Assembly (NCBI GenBank): GCA_002751075.1
Contig: NAOQ01000171.1
Span: 36,395 to 100,394 of the forward strand
Direction of reading: 5' to 3'
Length of the DNA: 64,000 nt
Source: Ichthyophonus hoferi
Lineage: Eukaryota; Opisthokonta; Ichthyosporea; Ichthyophonida; Ichthyophonidae
The notes under the pieces were generated by a model. That model was not told the DNA's origin. It saw only the letters and a program-made list of their open reading frames with translations, and did not search any database. Shown in pieces: positions 38,401 through 48,868 of this stretch. Position numbers and translations under genes: made by a program. The first letter of the stretch is position 1. Every line of letters begins with the position of its first letter.

Positions 38401-40266
38401 TGTCAATAGTGTGTATATAACGTGCGAGCTACCAAACATTAAACATTTATCAAAATATAATAATATCTTCTACCCTTTCTACACGTTATTCAAAGAGTAC
38501 TGTATAGCAACTGATTATCTATTTATTTTAACTAACTAACTATTTTTATTCTCTTAACATCCTACACCGATGCTTACACAAACAGTGGAGAAATACTTGT
38601 AGTCATAGATCTAGATATCCACACAGTCCCATTCCAAATCTCTTTAAAACCATTTACCACACAACATAATAAAGTTAAAGAGTCACCAAAGTACTCTTTT
38701 TTATAATCAAACAGATCATACAGATAATAATGTACGTTGTTGTTAATCACACCTTTATTTCCCGACCAGAAAGTTCGGATGACTGGAACCATAGGATGTA
38801 TCAAGCCAGTCATTACCTGTGTAATAAGTATGTGATACGTGTTATATAGTATGCGTTATGTGGTATGTGATATGTGTTATATAGTATGTTTTATGTGGTA
38901 TGTGACATGTAGTATGTGGTAAGTAGTATGTGATAGGTAGTATGTGTTATGAGGTATGTTGTATGTATCTGAGTAGTATGTGTTATATAGTATGTGGTAT
39001 GTCGTATGCAGTATGTGATATATAGTAAGTGTTATGAAGTATATAGTATGTAGTAGATTTTAAAAGTAATAGTTGCATTGAGTCAGCTGGATAGAAGCAA
39101 CCTGACTACATGTCACATATTTTATACACAAGGGGCTTATATGTTACCGGATTACTTCATTTAGATAACACATGCATCCTGTTAACCAGTATAAATAATT
39201 TTAATACCTTTCCCTTTTAAAAGTAAATATATGCACACCGATGCACTATAAACATACGCGCATGCCTGTACATGTATAATAAAAAATAAAAGTAAGGCAA
39301 TGTACAGAAAATGCCAAAATAAAGCTATAAACTCTTCTACAAAATTGCAAATATTATAGATTATAGTATTAAAAGTGTGGCCAAATGCGTCGGTAGTGTG
39401 AATATATTAATGTTGCTTTGACAACAAACCAAAAATATTACAACTAAGAGACGCCATAATGCATATATATTATTTTAGCAGTAAGGCAGACAGGTACTAA
39501 CCGGTAGAGTCCGGCAACAATGCCGCTCTACTGTAGCAGTTGTATGCATTACATACATATATTCGGACCCACAGGCTAGAAAAGACATGTTATGCTTTGT
39601 TTTAGTGTTCATCCAAGATGAAATAGCATGGTATAGATACAGAGAGAGAGATTTTTCCAAAAATAAAAATAAAGTAATACTAAGATAAATTACAAGATCT
39701 GAAAGAGTACATTGAGCAGAATTATCGGAAAGGCCGAATGGAAAATAAATAAATAATGATTAATGATAAAAAGAGATATAACATTACTAGATGATGCGGG
39801 AAGGATATATGAAGGGCCTGATTTTGACTATGTGTAATATAAATACAAAATATTCAAAGAAAATAGAAAGAGTAAAAGAAAAATAAAAGCAAGTAAAAAA
39901 AGACGGAAAACACAGAGATTACAGGAGAAAAAGTACAATGAGAAAGAAGCAACATTGATGGACAGATAGAAATGAAAGTATAGTTGTGAAAAATATGGGT
40001 CATGGAAAACAAACGACAATCATAGTTAAAATATAGATGCATCCAATATAAATTGATTGCTTCTACACATATATACAATGAAGTAGAGCATGCACGTACG
40101 CATTTCTAACAATAGTTTCCTCTTGATATTTTATTTCTGCCTTATCTTTCTCATATCCGTTCAAATATACCTATTTAAACTGATGCGTATATATAGCCCA
40201 GTGTTTACATTAGCAGGAACCCTTACCAAATGCTACAGAGGATGGTCGGAGTACAGGGCGCAGCAT
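35479..40266 (-). CDS. Two-RRM RNA-binding protein, about 316-338 aa, six exons
   Basis: Exons: 40266-40227, 39575-39502, 38816-38753 (or to 38687), 37975-37836, 36862-36663, 35911-35479; phases agree for either exon 3 end. The protein begins MLRPVLRPSSVAFACGSEY, an Arg/Ser-rich start that could be a mitochondrial presequence. A Lys-rich and then Thr-rich linker follows. RRM1 begins at CSHVRLTGVHPRFTE, with its RNP1-like strand DHSVVEFFNSF created across intron 5. RRM2 spans DIRLRVRRLPNSASEKN to IFVDYAG. The last residues are basic (KEKRGKLRL). It should bind RNA, and the RRM pair at the C-terminus is clear. The first three exons are small and rest on splice phase only. The exon 3 donor is uncertain: GTGTGA gives 316 aa, GTGACT gives 338. 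I cannot name the family. Confidence 0.75.
35960..36260 (+). repeat. Repeat family C, copy 2 (intron 5 of RRM gene)
   Basis: The words 'gacaggaccaatacac', 'tttgctttcattttattg', 'aaaattattgaccgtgatc' and 'gttgaactcaac' match the family order. It is in plus orientation, antisense to the host transcript. Confidence 0.6.
37420..37670 (+). repeat. Repeat family C, copy 3 (intron 4 of RRM gene)
   Basis: The words 'gacaggcccaacacat', 'tttacttgcaatttccga', 'ctgtcatccaagatgg' and 'gttgatcttaac' are present. It is in the same orientation as the other copies. Confidence 0.65.
38020..38300 (+). repeat. Repeat family C, copy 4 (intron 3 of RRM gene)
   Basis: The words 'caacaggacatgtcc', 'tttctacttttaattgtcgg' and 'ttgccatccaaaataag' follow the family order but are more diverged. 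Confidence 0.5.
38817..39056. repeat. GTATGT(G)-type minisatellite next to a splice acceptor
   Basis: Many imperfect units of about 9-10 bases ('gtatgtggtat', 'gtatgtgttatatagtat') fill this stretch. Its left edge coincides with the acceptor of RRM exon 3 (exon starts at 38816), so in the transcript it forms an AC/T-rich array immediately before the exon. Confidence 0.75.
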
Positions 40267-41252
40267 GTTAGAACAATATAATGATAGATGTCAGGGTTAT
40301 TTCATACGGTAAATAAATGCACGCCTTTATCTACAGTCAGATCTTTTCCATGTAGATTGTAGCGCTAAGTATTGTGATATATTTGTATACAATTGAAAGC
40401 ATTATAAAAAAATTCATGTAATAGCATGAAATCCCATATCTTGGGAAGATTAAACATATTAAAAATATAGATCCTAATTATTGTCCAATAGAAACCGTGA
40501 TTGATGTTGGCTCATGAGCCATGCCGCATGTCCAACCATTGCTTGTAATAAAGATCTTAAGTCAGTTTAACACCCTAAAATCGACCATTTTAATTCATTA
40601 ATTAAAAACCCCATAATTATGTACGTTTTTATTATTTTAGTGAAGTATTGTCCAGCAAGGCGCCATTAAGCTCTTACTAAATTAGCATTATCAGTGTCTT
40701 CTGATAAGATATAAAAGACATTAAAAATCCTACTTAAATGTTCAAAGATAGACTACACGCCGAAGTGGATGCTTTATCAAATATCTCTTGCACGCCAATA
40801 CAATAAAAGCCCCGAGAAACGCATTGGTTATAGTACTTATGCTTATTAAAGATTTATAGTTTCTTGATAACGGCCGATACAGCCTCTATTCAAAGTTGAG
40901 CATATATCATGTGTGATTATTAGCCTTGTAGGTACCAGTTTTTGCCTGTAATTTATGTACCCAGAACTTGTAATGATCAAGTGCTTGTATATTAATCTCA
41001 AATTCATAATCCTATATTTTCTTCTATTATTCAATTTAAATACCCTATTTTGATTATTCCACATGGTTATTGATAAAGCAATTGGGCAGGTACATACTTA
41101 TATAAAGTAAACCAAAAAGAGTCTCGTAACCTTCTCACTACAAAATATTAAAGTAATATCAAAAAACAATGTAGAAGAAACTATTATTATAACTCGTTAA
41201 ATTTTGTACAAGACATTATATATAATACTATAAATTTCATTTACAATCATTT

Positions 41253-41258
41253 TTTATT
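41253..41258 (-). promoter_or_regulatory. Polyadenylation signal overlapping a stop codon
   Basis: On the minus strand the stop TAA (41260-41258) runs into AATAAA and then AAATG. The last base of the stop is the first base of the signal. Confidence 0.55.
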
Positions 41259-41893
41259 TATAGTTTGTGTAGCATAATTTTCTCTTTTATCATTGCCTTA
41301 TTCATGTGAGCCTCATCTAATGATGGCAATAAGGAAATATTTAAAGGAAATGAACTCCCATCTGGTTTGTCTCCAGTTCTTGTAATAGTATATCTTGCAG
41401 CAGCTGTTTCGCTTCTCCACTTGATAACTGCGCACCCAAGTGGCCAATGGTTGGCACCTTCATAAGTAATAATTTTATCTACAAGTCCGTATGTTCCCAG
41501 TTCTTTCTTATTCACCCTTAGGAATGTATGAAACTGTTTGAAAAAATTGTCTTCGCCTGTTGGAATAAGTAGAAGCTCATTGTTTTTTGGCAGGCGATTA
41601 GGCACAAGGAAAGGCATTGTTCCAAGATCTGAAACAAGATTATCTGTGAGCATCGTTAGCGATTTTTCCGAACTCTTCCATTTTTCAATACTCAAAATAG
41701 CTACACCTAAGGGAAACACAGTGTTATGTAACGTCAAGGTTGGTATATCAATCTTGCAAATAGGTACATACATGCTGGCCAGCTGGACATAGTCTTGAAC
41801 TAATTTCTGAAACCTAACTAGGCTGTAGCCTGTTGGCAGAAAGTGAACCAAAGCAACACTTCCGATTGACATGTTACAATATTTAACAAACAT
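41258..41893 (-). CDS. Hypothetical protein, 211 aa, apparently intronless
   Basis: The open frame runs from ATG at 41893 to TAA. An in-frame TGA lies a few codons upstream with no splice acceptor between, which favours this start (a second Met at codon 8 is possible). I do not recognise the family. The sequence looks like a mixed alpha/beta globular protein, with hydrophobic strands such as SVALVHFL and FPLGVAILSI and a middle block MPFLVPNRLPKNNELLLIP. A Trp-bearing stretch, ANHWPLGCAVIKW, lies near residue 150. No signal peptide, membrane span or low-complexity tract is seen. Base composition is more even than the flanks, and an AATAAA overlaps the stop; both support a real gene. It is transcribed in the same direction as the RRM gene, with its stop about 1 kb from that gene's start. 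Confidence 0.65.
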   Translation of the reverse strand: MFVKYCNMSIGSVALVHFLPTGYSLVRFQKLVQDYVQLASMYVPICKIDIPTLTLHNTVFPLGVAILSIEKWKSSEKSLTMLTDNLVSDLGTMPFLVPNRLPKNNELLLIPTGEDNFFKQFHTFLRVNKKELGTYGLVDKIITYEGANHWPLGCAVIKWRSETAAARYTITRTGDKPDGSSFPLNISLLPSLDEAHMNKAMIKEKIMLHKL

Positions 41894-42090
41894 GGATGTG
41901 CATATTGGGCATCAGTTTCCCAAAAAAGAACAGGCTAACTTAATCACAAAGTAAGTAAATCCAGTTAAAATGGTAGAAAGGGTATTTGGGATTGAACACC
42001 GCTCTAGACGTATATGCATGTAAACAATATATGAAAACACAGTTCAAGAGGATAATATAATTTCCTTTCCCGCTTGTCTTTCAACTCATT

Positions 42091-42096
42091 TTTATT
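42091..42096 (-). promoter_or_regulatory. Putative polyadenylation signal
   Basis: AATAAA followed by AATG lies about 30 bases after the stop at 42127 on the minus strand. It gives modest support to the exon fragment upstream being a real gene end. Confidence 0.35.
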
Positions 42097-42126
42097 TTAG
42101 TGTACTTATGCAAACTAACTGTTCCC

Positions 42127-42289
42127 CTAAACACATTCAAATTTATGTACAGATGCCTGGTGTCCACGCTGTATTTCATGGTAGTTTTGTAATAGCAAAT
42201 CATAAAATATTGTTAGACCCATGCTTCTTTGCAGGTGCGATATTAGTCTAGCGATAATATTGACCATCATCTGGTAATTTCCCTTAAGC
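42127..42289 (-). CDS. Possible 3'-terminal exon fragment, cut by a gap
   Basis: On the minus strand an open frame comes out of the gap and reads about 54 residues to a TAG stop, including NIIARLISHLQRSMGLTIF and YHEIQRGHQASVHKF. Residue composition is protein-like (amphipathic, few low-complexity runs), and an AATAAA follows at 42091. No splice acceptor can be judged because the upstream part is N. The family is not recognised; it could also be chance. Confidence 0.3.
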
Positions 42290-42654
42290 NNNNNNNNNNN
42301 NNNNNNNNNNNNNNNNNNNNNNNNNNNNNNNNNNNNNNNNNNNNNNNNNNNNNNNNNNNNNNNNNNNNNNNNNNNNNNNNNNNNNNNNNNNNNNNNNNNN
42401 NNNNNNNNNNNNNNNNNNNNNNNNNNNNNNNNNNNNNNNNNNNNNNNNNNNNNNNNNNNNNNNNNNNNNNNNNNNNNNNNNNNNNNNNNNNNNNNNNNNN
42501 NNNNNNNNNNNNNNNNNNNNNNNNNNNNNNNNNNNNNNNNNNNNNNNNNNNNNNNNNNNNNNNNNNNNNNNNNNNNNNNNNNNNNNNNNNNNNNNNNNNN
42601 NNNNNNNNNNNNNNNNNNNNNNNNNNNNNNNNNNNNNNNNNNNNNNNNNNNNNN
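42290..42654. other. Assembly gap (365 N) with poly-C edge
   Basis: An N run followed directly by 15 C (42655-42669), which probably stopped the assembly. Confidence 0.99.
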
Positions 42655-42669
42655 CCCCCCCCCCCCCCC

Positions 42670-43579
42670 GCCAAGGGGTTTAGTCACAATTGCCAAACTT
42701 TACATAACAGAAAGTAGAACAGTATGCAATTTAATGTAAATGGAATTTGGGGTTCCCCATAATGGTATAAATTTTATAGGGGTTATTTATATTATAAAAT
42801 TACATTTCTATAGATGTTTTTATGGAATAAAATACAAATAATAATAATAAGTGATTCATTATAGACGGTATAAATTCTCACCACCCTACTAGCTATATTT
42901 GGTAAACAATAAAAATAAATAAATGCAAGAATTAAGTGCCTAGAACATTACTGCGTTTTATTCTCTGTCAACATTTAATCTATTTTCTTTTTTGACCGTG
43001 TATTTTCGACATTTGTTTTAGAAAAGTATATTAAATAATTTATGATTAAGTATAAAATTTGTTGTCAGTAAAACATATTAACCTATTAGTTTTTCAAATT
43101 GTCTATTTATTATTTCCGAAAGTAATTAAAATGGCTTTGGCAGCATCATGCTGGATTATATCTTCCATGCTATATTACAGATTTATTTTGTATTATATGA
43201 TATAGTATATATTACACGCTATATTATAAATTATGTGAAGTGTTGAGTTACGAATTGGAGTATATATTTAATATTATACACTTACATATTTAATGTGATA
43301 TATTACAGATTATGAAAGTATAAATTGCCACAATCAAATTATAATAAATAACACAACCAATATTAAATTTTATTAGAGCATTAACGTTGCAGCCCTACAT
43401 CAGCTTTGCATTTATTTAACAATAAACATTTTATTTTGCATTTATTTCTTATTATCTGAACAGACAATAGCAGAGTATAGAGTGAGATTTTTATTGTCGC
43501 AATACCGCCACTTGACACACACACATATATATACACATATATATATCATTCTATTTATCTTTTACAATAATAAACCAAT
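42670..43579. other. Intergenic spacer upstream of MIC19-like gene
   Basis: Very AT-rich, with imperfect 'tatattaca' repeats at about 43160-43320. No coding exon was seen. It must hold the MIC19 promoter, but no motif stands out. Confidence 0.4.
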
Positions 43580-46500
43580 ATGGGGGGTCGCCAGTCAACT
43601 CCTCAAGAGACCACATTTGAGAGGCCTGATAGAGGAGAGGAAGGGTTTCGTATGCAGGTACATATGTTGTTGTTATGCTGATATTTTTCATTTAATACTG
43701 AGCTTATTTATTACCATGCTGGTCATATCACTGAATATTTGTAAGTGTGTATGCATATGTGTCATCATTTTATCTTATGTCGTTGTTAAGTGATATTCTT
43801 ATTTTTAATGCTAGGTTCTTGCTTGCTTGCTTTTCTTCTTCTTTCTTTCTGATGAATATAGCATGTCTTTCATAGTACTTTATAAATCCATGTGTGGTAA
43901 ATAACAATAAGATTTAGACGCAATTTATATTTAAAATAGACTATCTTATAGATATAATTGATAACTCCATTGGAATGATTCCTGAACGATTTACAGACTG
44001 GATAATAATAATATAAAAATAGGCAAGTAGTGGAATAGTAGAGGGATAAGGTGATGTTTATTATAACTATTCAGCATCGAAAAGGAGTAGTTGGGCTGGG
44101 ATAGTAGCTGACTGCTGGGATATAATTATGTATTGGTATATGTTTATGTGGTTATACACTATATATTATTTATTATATATTGTGATGCTTTTAATAGTAA
44201 ATTATTTTTTTCTCTCTCTAATAAGATCTCATTTTGACATTATAATTTACTATTAATGTTTATTTGCATTTTTCATTTTGGCTGGCTATTATAAAACTAC
44301 AGAATTTAATATATAGTATATAATATGTAACATTTTATATAATATTTATAATAGGTAACATACTATAACATATTGTAATTCACTATGTAAATATAATATA
44401 TAACATAAGGTAATATATATACAGCAAGTAACATACTACAGCATAATATAATGCATAATATAATAGATAATATATAATATATCACTGGTACTAGCGTTTA
44501 CAGGCATATCTCTCCAAATTTTAACCTACTCTAGTTAGCCCAGGTTTATATTCCATTTGATTGATATATATTTAACCAATCGAATCCTTTCCAACAGTTT
44601 TCTCCTGAACTTGTGAATGCTCTAATTAACAATGGTACGTTATCCAACTATAGAGCCATATTAAACACAATAGTCATATAATTATGCAGGGTAACTAAAG
44701 TTTTTTAAAGTTTTTGCTATATATGTATATATTATATTATATTTTAAATATACAGATATACTTATATTTAATTTTATTTATATATTTATTCTTTGTTCAC
44801 CCTATCTCTTTTCCACGGTTAGAATTAAACCAAAACTAATCAGTTATACAATATATCTATACGTATCTTATCTCTGACATATCTGAATATTACCTGAAAA
44901 TAGAAAAAAAATGCAGGTGGAGGGCTATAATATATGTAGTTACGAGAGGATGGGTAGCTTTATTAAGGATATATAACCTAGTTGCAACAATATATGATTT
45001 TCAATAGACTTCTAACAATGCAGTAGTTAAGATACTACCATATAAGGTATATAAACATACATGTATACATACGTCACATAGGTAGTTTAGATATGGAGGT
45101 AACGTGTTATGTTATGATTGGCTATGTCATAGTATCCTTAGTGACACGTTTTACTTCCACCCACTATAGGCCCAGCTCCCGGTGCAATTCCTTCAAAGCG
45201 CGGCCAAGGTAGTTCTATCCATTCTATTATCTCGTTTACATACCCATTTTTTTTTGTTTTCTATTATTTCAACATAAGAGATCAGCTTAGTTTATTTTTA
45301 TTTTTTAAATTTCATTTATTATAGTTGTTACTGGCTCCCAAAACCATATTAGTATTTTATCGCATATTTATCAATAGAGTACTGCCAAGATATTCATTGG
45401 CTGATCCATATTTTAGATTTTAACGTTTCTGCCTTGAAATATTGGACGCGCCTATCCAATCATATATACATATACATATATATTAACATATAAACCCATA
45501 TTAGTACCTCTACTCACTTACATATATACGAATCTATGGCATGTATAATATGTAGTGTATATAGATCTAGATCACAGTATATGATAACGATTAGAGAGAT
45601 ATGGTATCTGATTGGGACGGGACATACACACGACTGGTGTGGTACAGTTGACTGCCTGATTTACTCAAATCCAATCAAGCAGTAGTTTGTTTCCTTTACT
45701 CCAGTTATGGAGATATACATGATTCTATTTTGATTATAAAATATTTGTCCAAGAAACCACAAAAGGACTACTATATAAAATTTTATGCCGTAATATATAG
45801 GTATATATATATATACATATAATTGGTTTTGACTAAACGATATTCTTCCAAGGAAATACAAAAAGGTTACTTCAGAATGTTTAATACTGTTATAGATATC
45901 CCAAACCAATAATAAAAGATGGTCATGGTATTTATTAATTTATCTGAATAGTGTAGATTACTATAATATTCATATCTTAAATAACACCAATTAAAGTTGT
46001 AATTGGTTGTAGGCAATCTAGGTCAGGCGGGAAAGTCACCAAAATCAGACAAAGAGGAAGCAAAGAATGAGAAATCGGAGGAGAAAGAGGAGGCACATGG
46101 TGGGTGGGAGAGACGACGTTCACGGGCCGATTACATTAAACGATTGGTTGACCAGGCTAGAGAGGAGGTGTCAGCCCTATCCTGTGCTAGTCTATTGCTA
46201 TGCTTCTTGTCTTCTCAAATATCTTACTTCGTCATCGCTAATTAGGCCCTGTCTATCTATTTATTTCTTATCTATTTTATAATATTACCTACTTTGCTCC
46301 TCCCTCTCTCCTTTTCTCTCCCTCCCTCTCCTTGTCTTTATACCCGACTCTTTCTCCGACTCTCTAACATTATCACTGTAGTAAATAATAGTTAATTTCT
46401 AGGCCAGTATATCATCCACGATAGACCTTTCTCCATTTTCTTCATGTGCAACCAGCTTCTGCTATTGGTCATCTATATCTATGGTACCAGAGTCAAGATC

Positions 46501-48864
46501 CTGATCGGATACACATTACATCATATTACAGGGATTTGCACAAGGAAAGGCTGCAACCGAGGCTGCCCAAGAGGAATTTGTTAAAAAGTATGAACCCCAT
46601 ACCTTTAAAATCCCCTCATTCAATTTTCATATATATATACATATTCCCTTTCTCTCCTCCATATTTACATACCCGTGTCAATACCCTTTTATCATTCGTC
46701 CATTATATACAATAAATATAGCACACCACTAATTGGGAGGCAAGGGGTGGGCTAAAATGGGCAGGGTTTGATATGTTATTTAATATCAGAAATATTAGTT
46801 TGCAGTTTTATTTTTAGATGCCAATGCATTTCTTTCATAATAAAACAATACTATAAATTCCCAATCAATAGCTTATTTTAAATAATTAATTGATCATTTA
46901 TTTCTTAATATCGACGAAGCCATTTAAAGACAACCGTTGATACGCCAATCTATGTAAAGTTATTATTAGCATGGAATATGATTTACTACAATATAGCCCC
47001 ATGTTAACCAGTAGTTGTTTATCTTTTTTTTTTCGCCTGCCCTAATTGGTATCTGATGGGTTACAAATCTCTGATAGTTTAAAATTGATGATAGTATGCG
47101 ATATAGTCGATAGTCCAATGATAATACGTGGCGCAGTTTATAGTGTAAGATATGTATAATACAACCTTTACGATTGGAATAATTAGGAGCCCTATCTATT
47201 AGTATCTCTCTCTTTCCCTCTTTCCCTGTCTATTAATATGCCTCCCCCTCCTCCCTCTATTGATATTCTCTCTCTCCTTCCCTCCTTTCCTCTTTTTATA
47301 GATATCATCAAAACCTAATGGAGAAGGAGGCAGAGGCCCTCAAACAACAGGGAACCAACATGACGTCACAGTTTACGGATCTGGCCAATGATTTAGAAAT
47401 GGAATATGGGTATGTGACGTCATGTATATAGGCCACCTATTCATGGATATGTCTGCATTATCTGACCCTTTTTAGTTGTTAGTATGTTTCTCTTCATTAA
47501 ATTCCGTCATCTCATGGCTTTAGAGTAGAATGCTATATCACGGGTTTTTGCTGTGTTGTATGTGATAGATTATATTATCTCATAGCCAAATCATTGGGCC
47601 AATATATATCAAGGTATGCTTTATTAACCAATCCAATAACTAAAATAAAATAATACGATATAATTTCAAAATCTCAAAACAAAAGACAAAACTAAACCCT
47701 AGAACTAAAAAAGCAACTATATAAAATGTGATCTCTGACATATTACACAATCGGTAGACCACTGAAAGCCAAGGAAGGGAAATGCAAGGACGAATACGAG
47801 GCCACTCTTCAGTGTTACATGTAGGTTTTGTTGGGTTAGGTTAATAGCAGGAGATTTTGTGATTGCGGGTGCATTTATGCGGGACAGATGATAGAGATGC
47901 GTGACAATAAGGATACACTTAAGAGGCAGTTTATTGAGGTTTATAAATTAAATTATTTATATGGAAAGGAAAAAGTCTACATGTAATTACCACATACGCA
48001 TATATATATATATATATATATATGATTTGCTTTAGTTTATGTATATATGCCAGGTCGAACGTCTTTACTACTGGAAGATTGTCAGGTAGCGTTGCTAGTT
48101 AAGAAAACACGTGATCTAGATGAATAAAATATAGAGAGATTTCCCCAAGGACCGATAGCAAAGGGTAAGGGGAATATGATAGGATGACAGGGATAAATCC
48201 CCAATAGAATCAGGCCATGACCCCCCAGGAGGATATTTATAGTGCAATCTTAAAAGAAGTTAGTTAGGGGTCCAATCAAATCCAAGACGATCTTGAGTAC
48301 CATTTTTCTCATTTTTGACTTTTTATTACGTGTAGCTTTAAAAATATAAGACACCAGTTATGAAGGGTATATAAATTAAGAATGGTTCTGGATCCAATGG
48401 GTAATAGATAATAGATGTGATCTATTAAAGCGAGCCCCGTCATAGACCAGGGGCAAGATCACACCGCAGTTAATTGATTAATTAGTTAGCTAGACATTGC
48501 TCTCAACCCCAATAGAATCATCATCCCATTATTAATTAATGATTTATTACTATTTTCTCCAGTAATAACCCAGAGAAACCACTTGACTGTATGGAGGAAG
48601 TCAAAAGATTCAAGGAGTGTGCCAAGAAACATACTGAGGTAATTACTATTGACTATTATATTATTGCTGTTTGACAGTAATACAATATAATATATATGTT
48701 TGCATTTGCATTTATATTTCCCTGTGTGATTCAAGTAAAATGTAGTTATATTATATCGTATTATACTATATGCAGTACACACCAATACTATCCATAACCC
48801 ACCTATACTATGCCTTAACCTCTTCCTCTCTCTCCCACAGTCCTTTCTAGCGTCAGGCGATTAA
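43580..48864 (+). CDS. MICOS subunit MIC19/CHCHD3-like protein, 211 aa, nine exons
   Basis: Exons: 43580-43657, 44598-44634, 45170-45208, 46013-46167, 46532-46587, 47302-47409, 47758-47820, 48563-48638, 48841-48864. Every phase agrees (212 codons with stop). The N-terminus MGGRQSTPQETTFERPD is an N-myristoylation-type start, like that of animal CHCHD3. A short conserved block FSPELVNALIN follows, then a charged Lys/Glu-rich middle (about 60-155) likely to form a coiled coil. The C-terminal CHCH domain has two CX9C pairs, C167-C177 and C188-C198. Human CHCHD3 is 227 aa, so the length fits. Known family members sit on the inner face of the inner mitochondrial membrane, are oxidised by the MIA40 pathway and tie MICOS to the cristae junction. 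Exon 5 also has a second open frame, but only the chosen one keeps phase with exon 6. CHCHD6/MIC25 is the alternative paralogue. Confidence 0.88.
44285..44480. repeat. AT-rich imperfect repeat in MIC19 intron 1
   Basis: A long stretch made of 'taatatataacat' and 'gtaacatactata' variants lies in the intron just before exon 2. It is a low-complexity tract rather than a mobile element. Confidence 0.6.
48001..48022. repeat. (TA)n microsatellite
   Basis: A pure TA run within MIC19 intron 7. Confidence 0.9.
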
Positions 48865-48868
48865 TAAA
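48863..48868 (+). promoter_or_regulatory. Polyadenylation signal overlapping the MIC19 stop
   Basis: The stop TAA at 48862-48864 shares two bases with AATAAA, which is followed by GATG. This implies a very short 3' UTR if it is used. Confidence 0.6.

Noticed and set aside
38574-38686. Continuation of the open frame after RRM exon 3 to a stop (ending MTTSISPLFV)
   Set aside because: It looks protein-like, but splicing from 38753 or 38687 into the next exon keeps phase and leads to the RRMs, so the tail is more likely intron. An alternative short isoform cannot be excluded.
42655-42669. Run of 15 C as a possible functional element
   Set aside because: It abuts an assembly gap and is best read as a sequencing or assembly edge effect.
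46446-46715. 89-codon plus-strand open frame over MIC19 exon 5
   Set aside because: It uses another frame of the same bases; only the FAQGKAATEAAQEEFVK frame keeps phase with exons 4 and 6.
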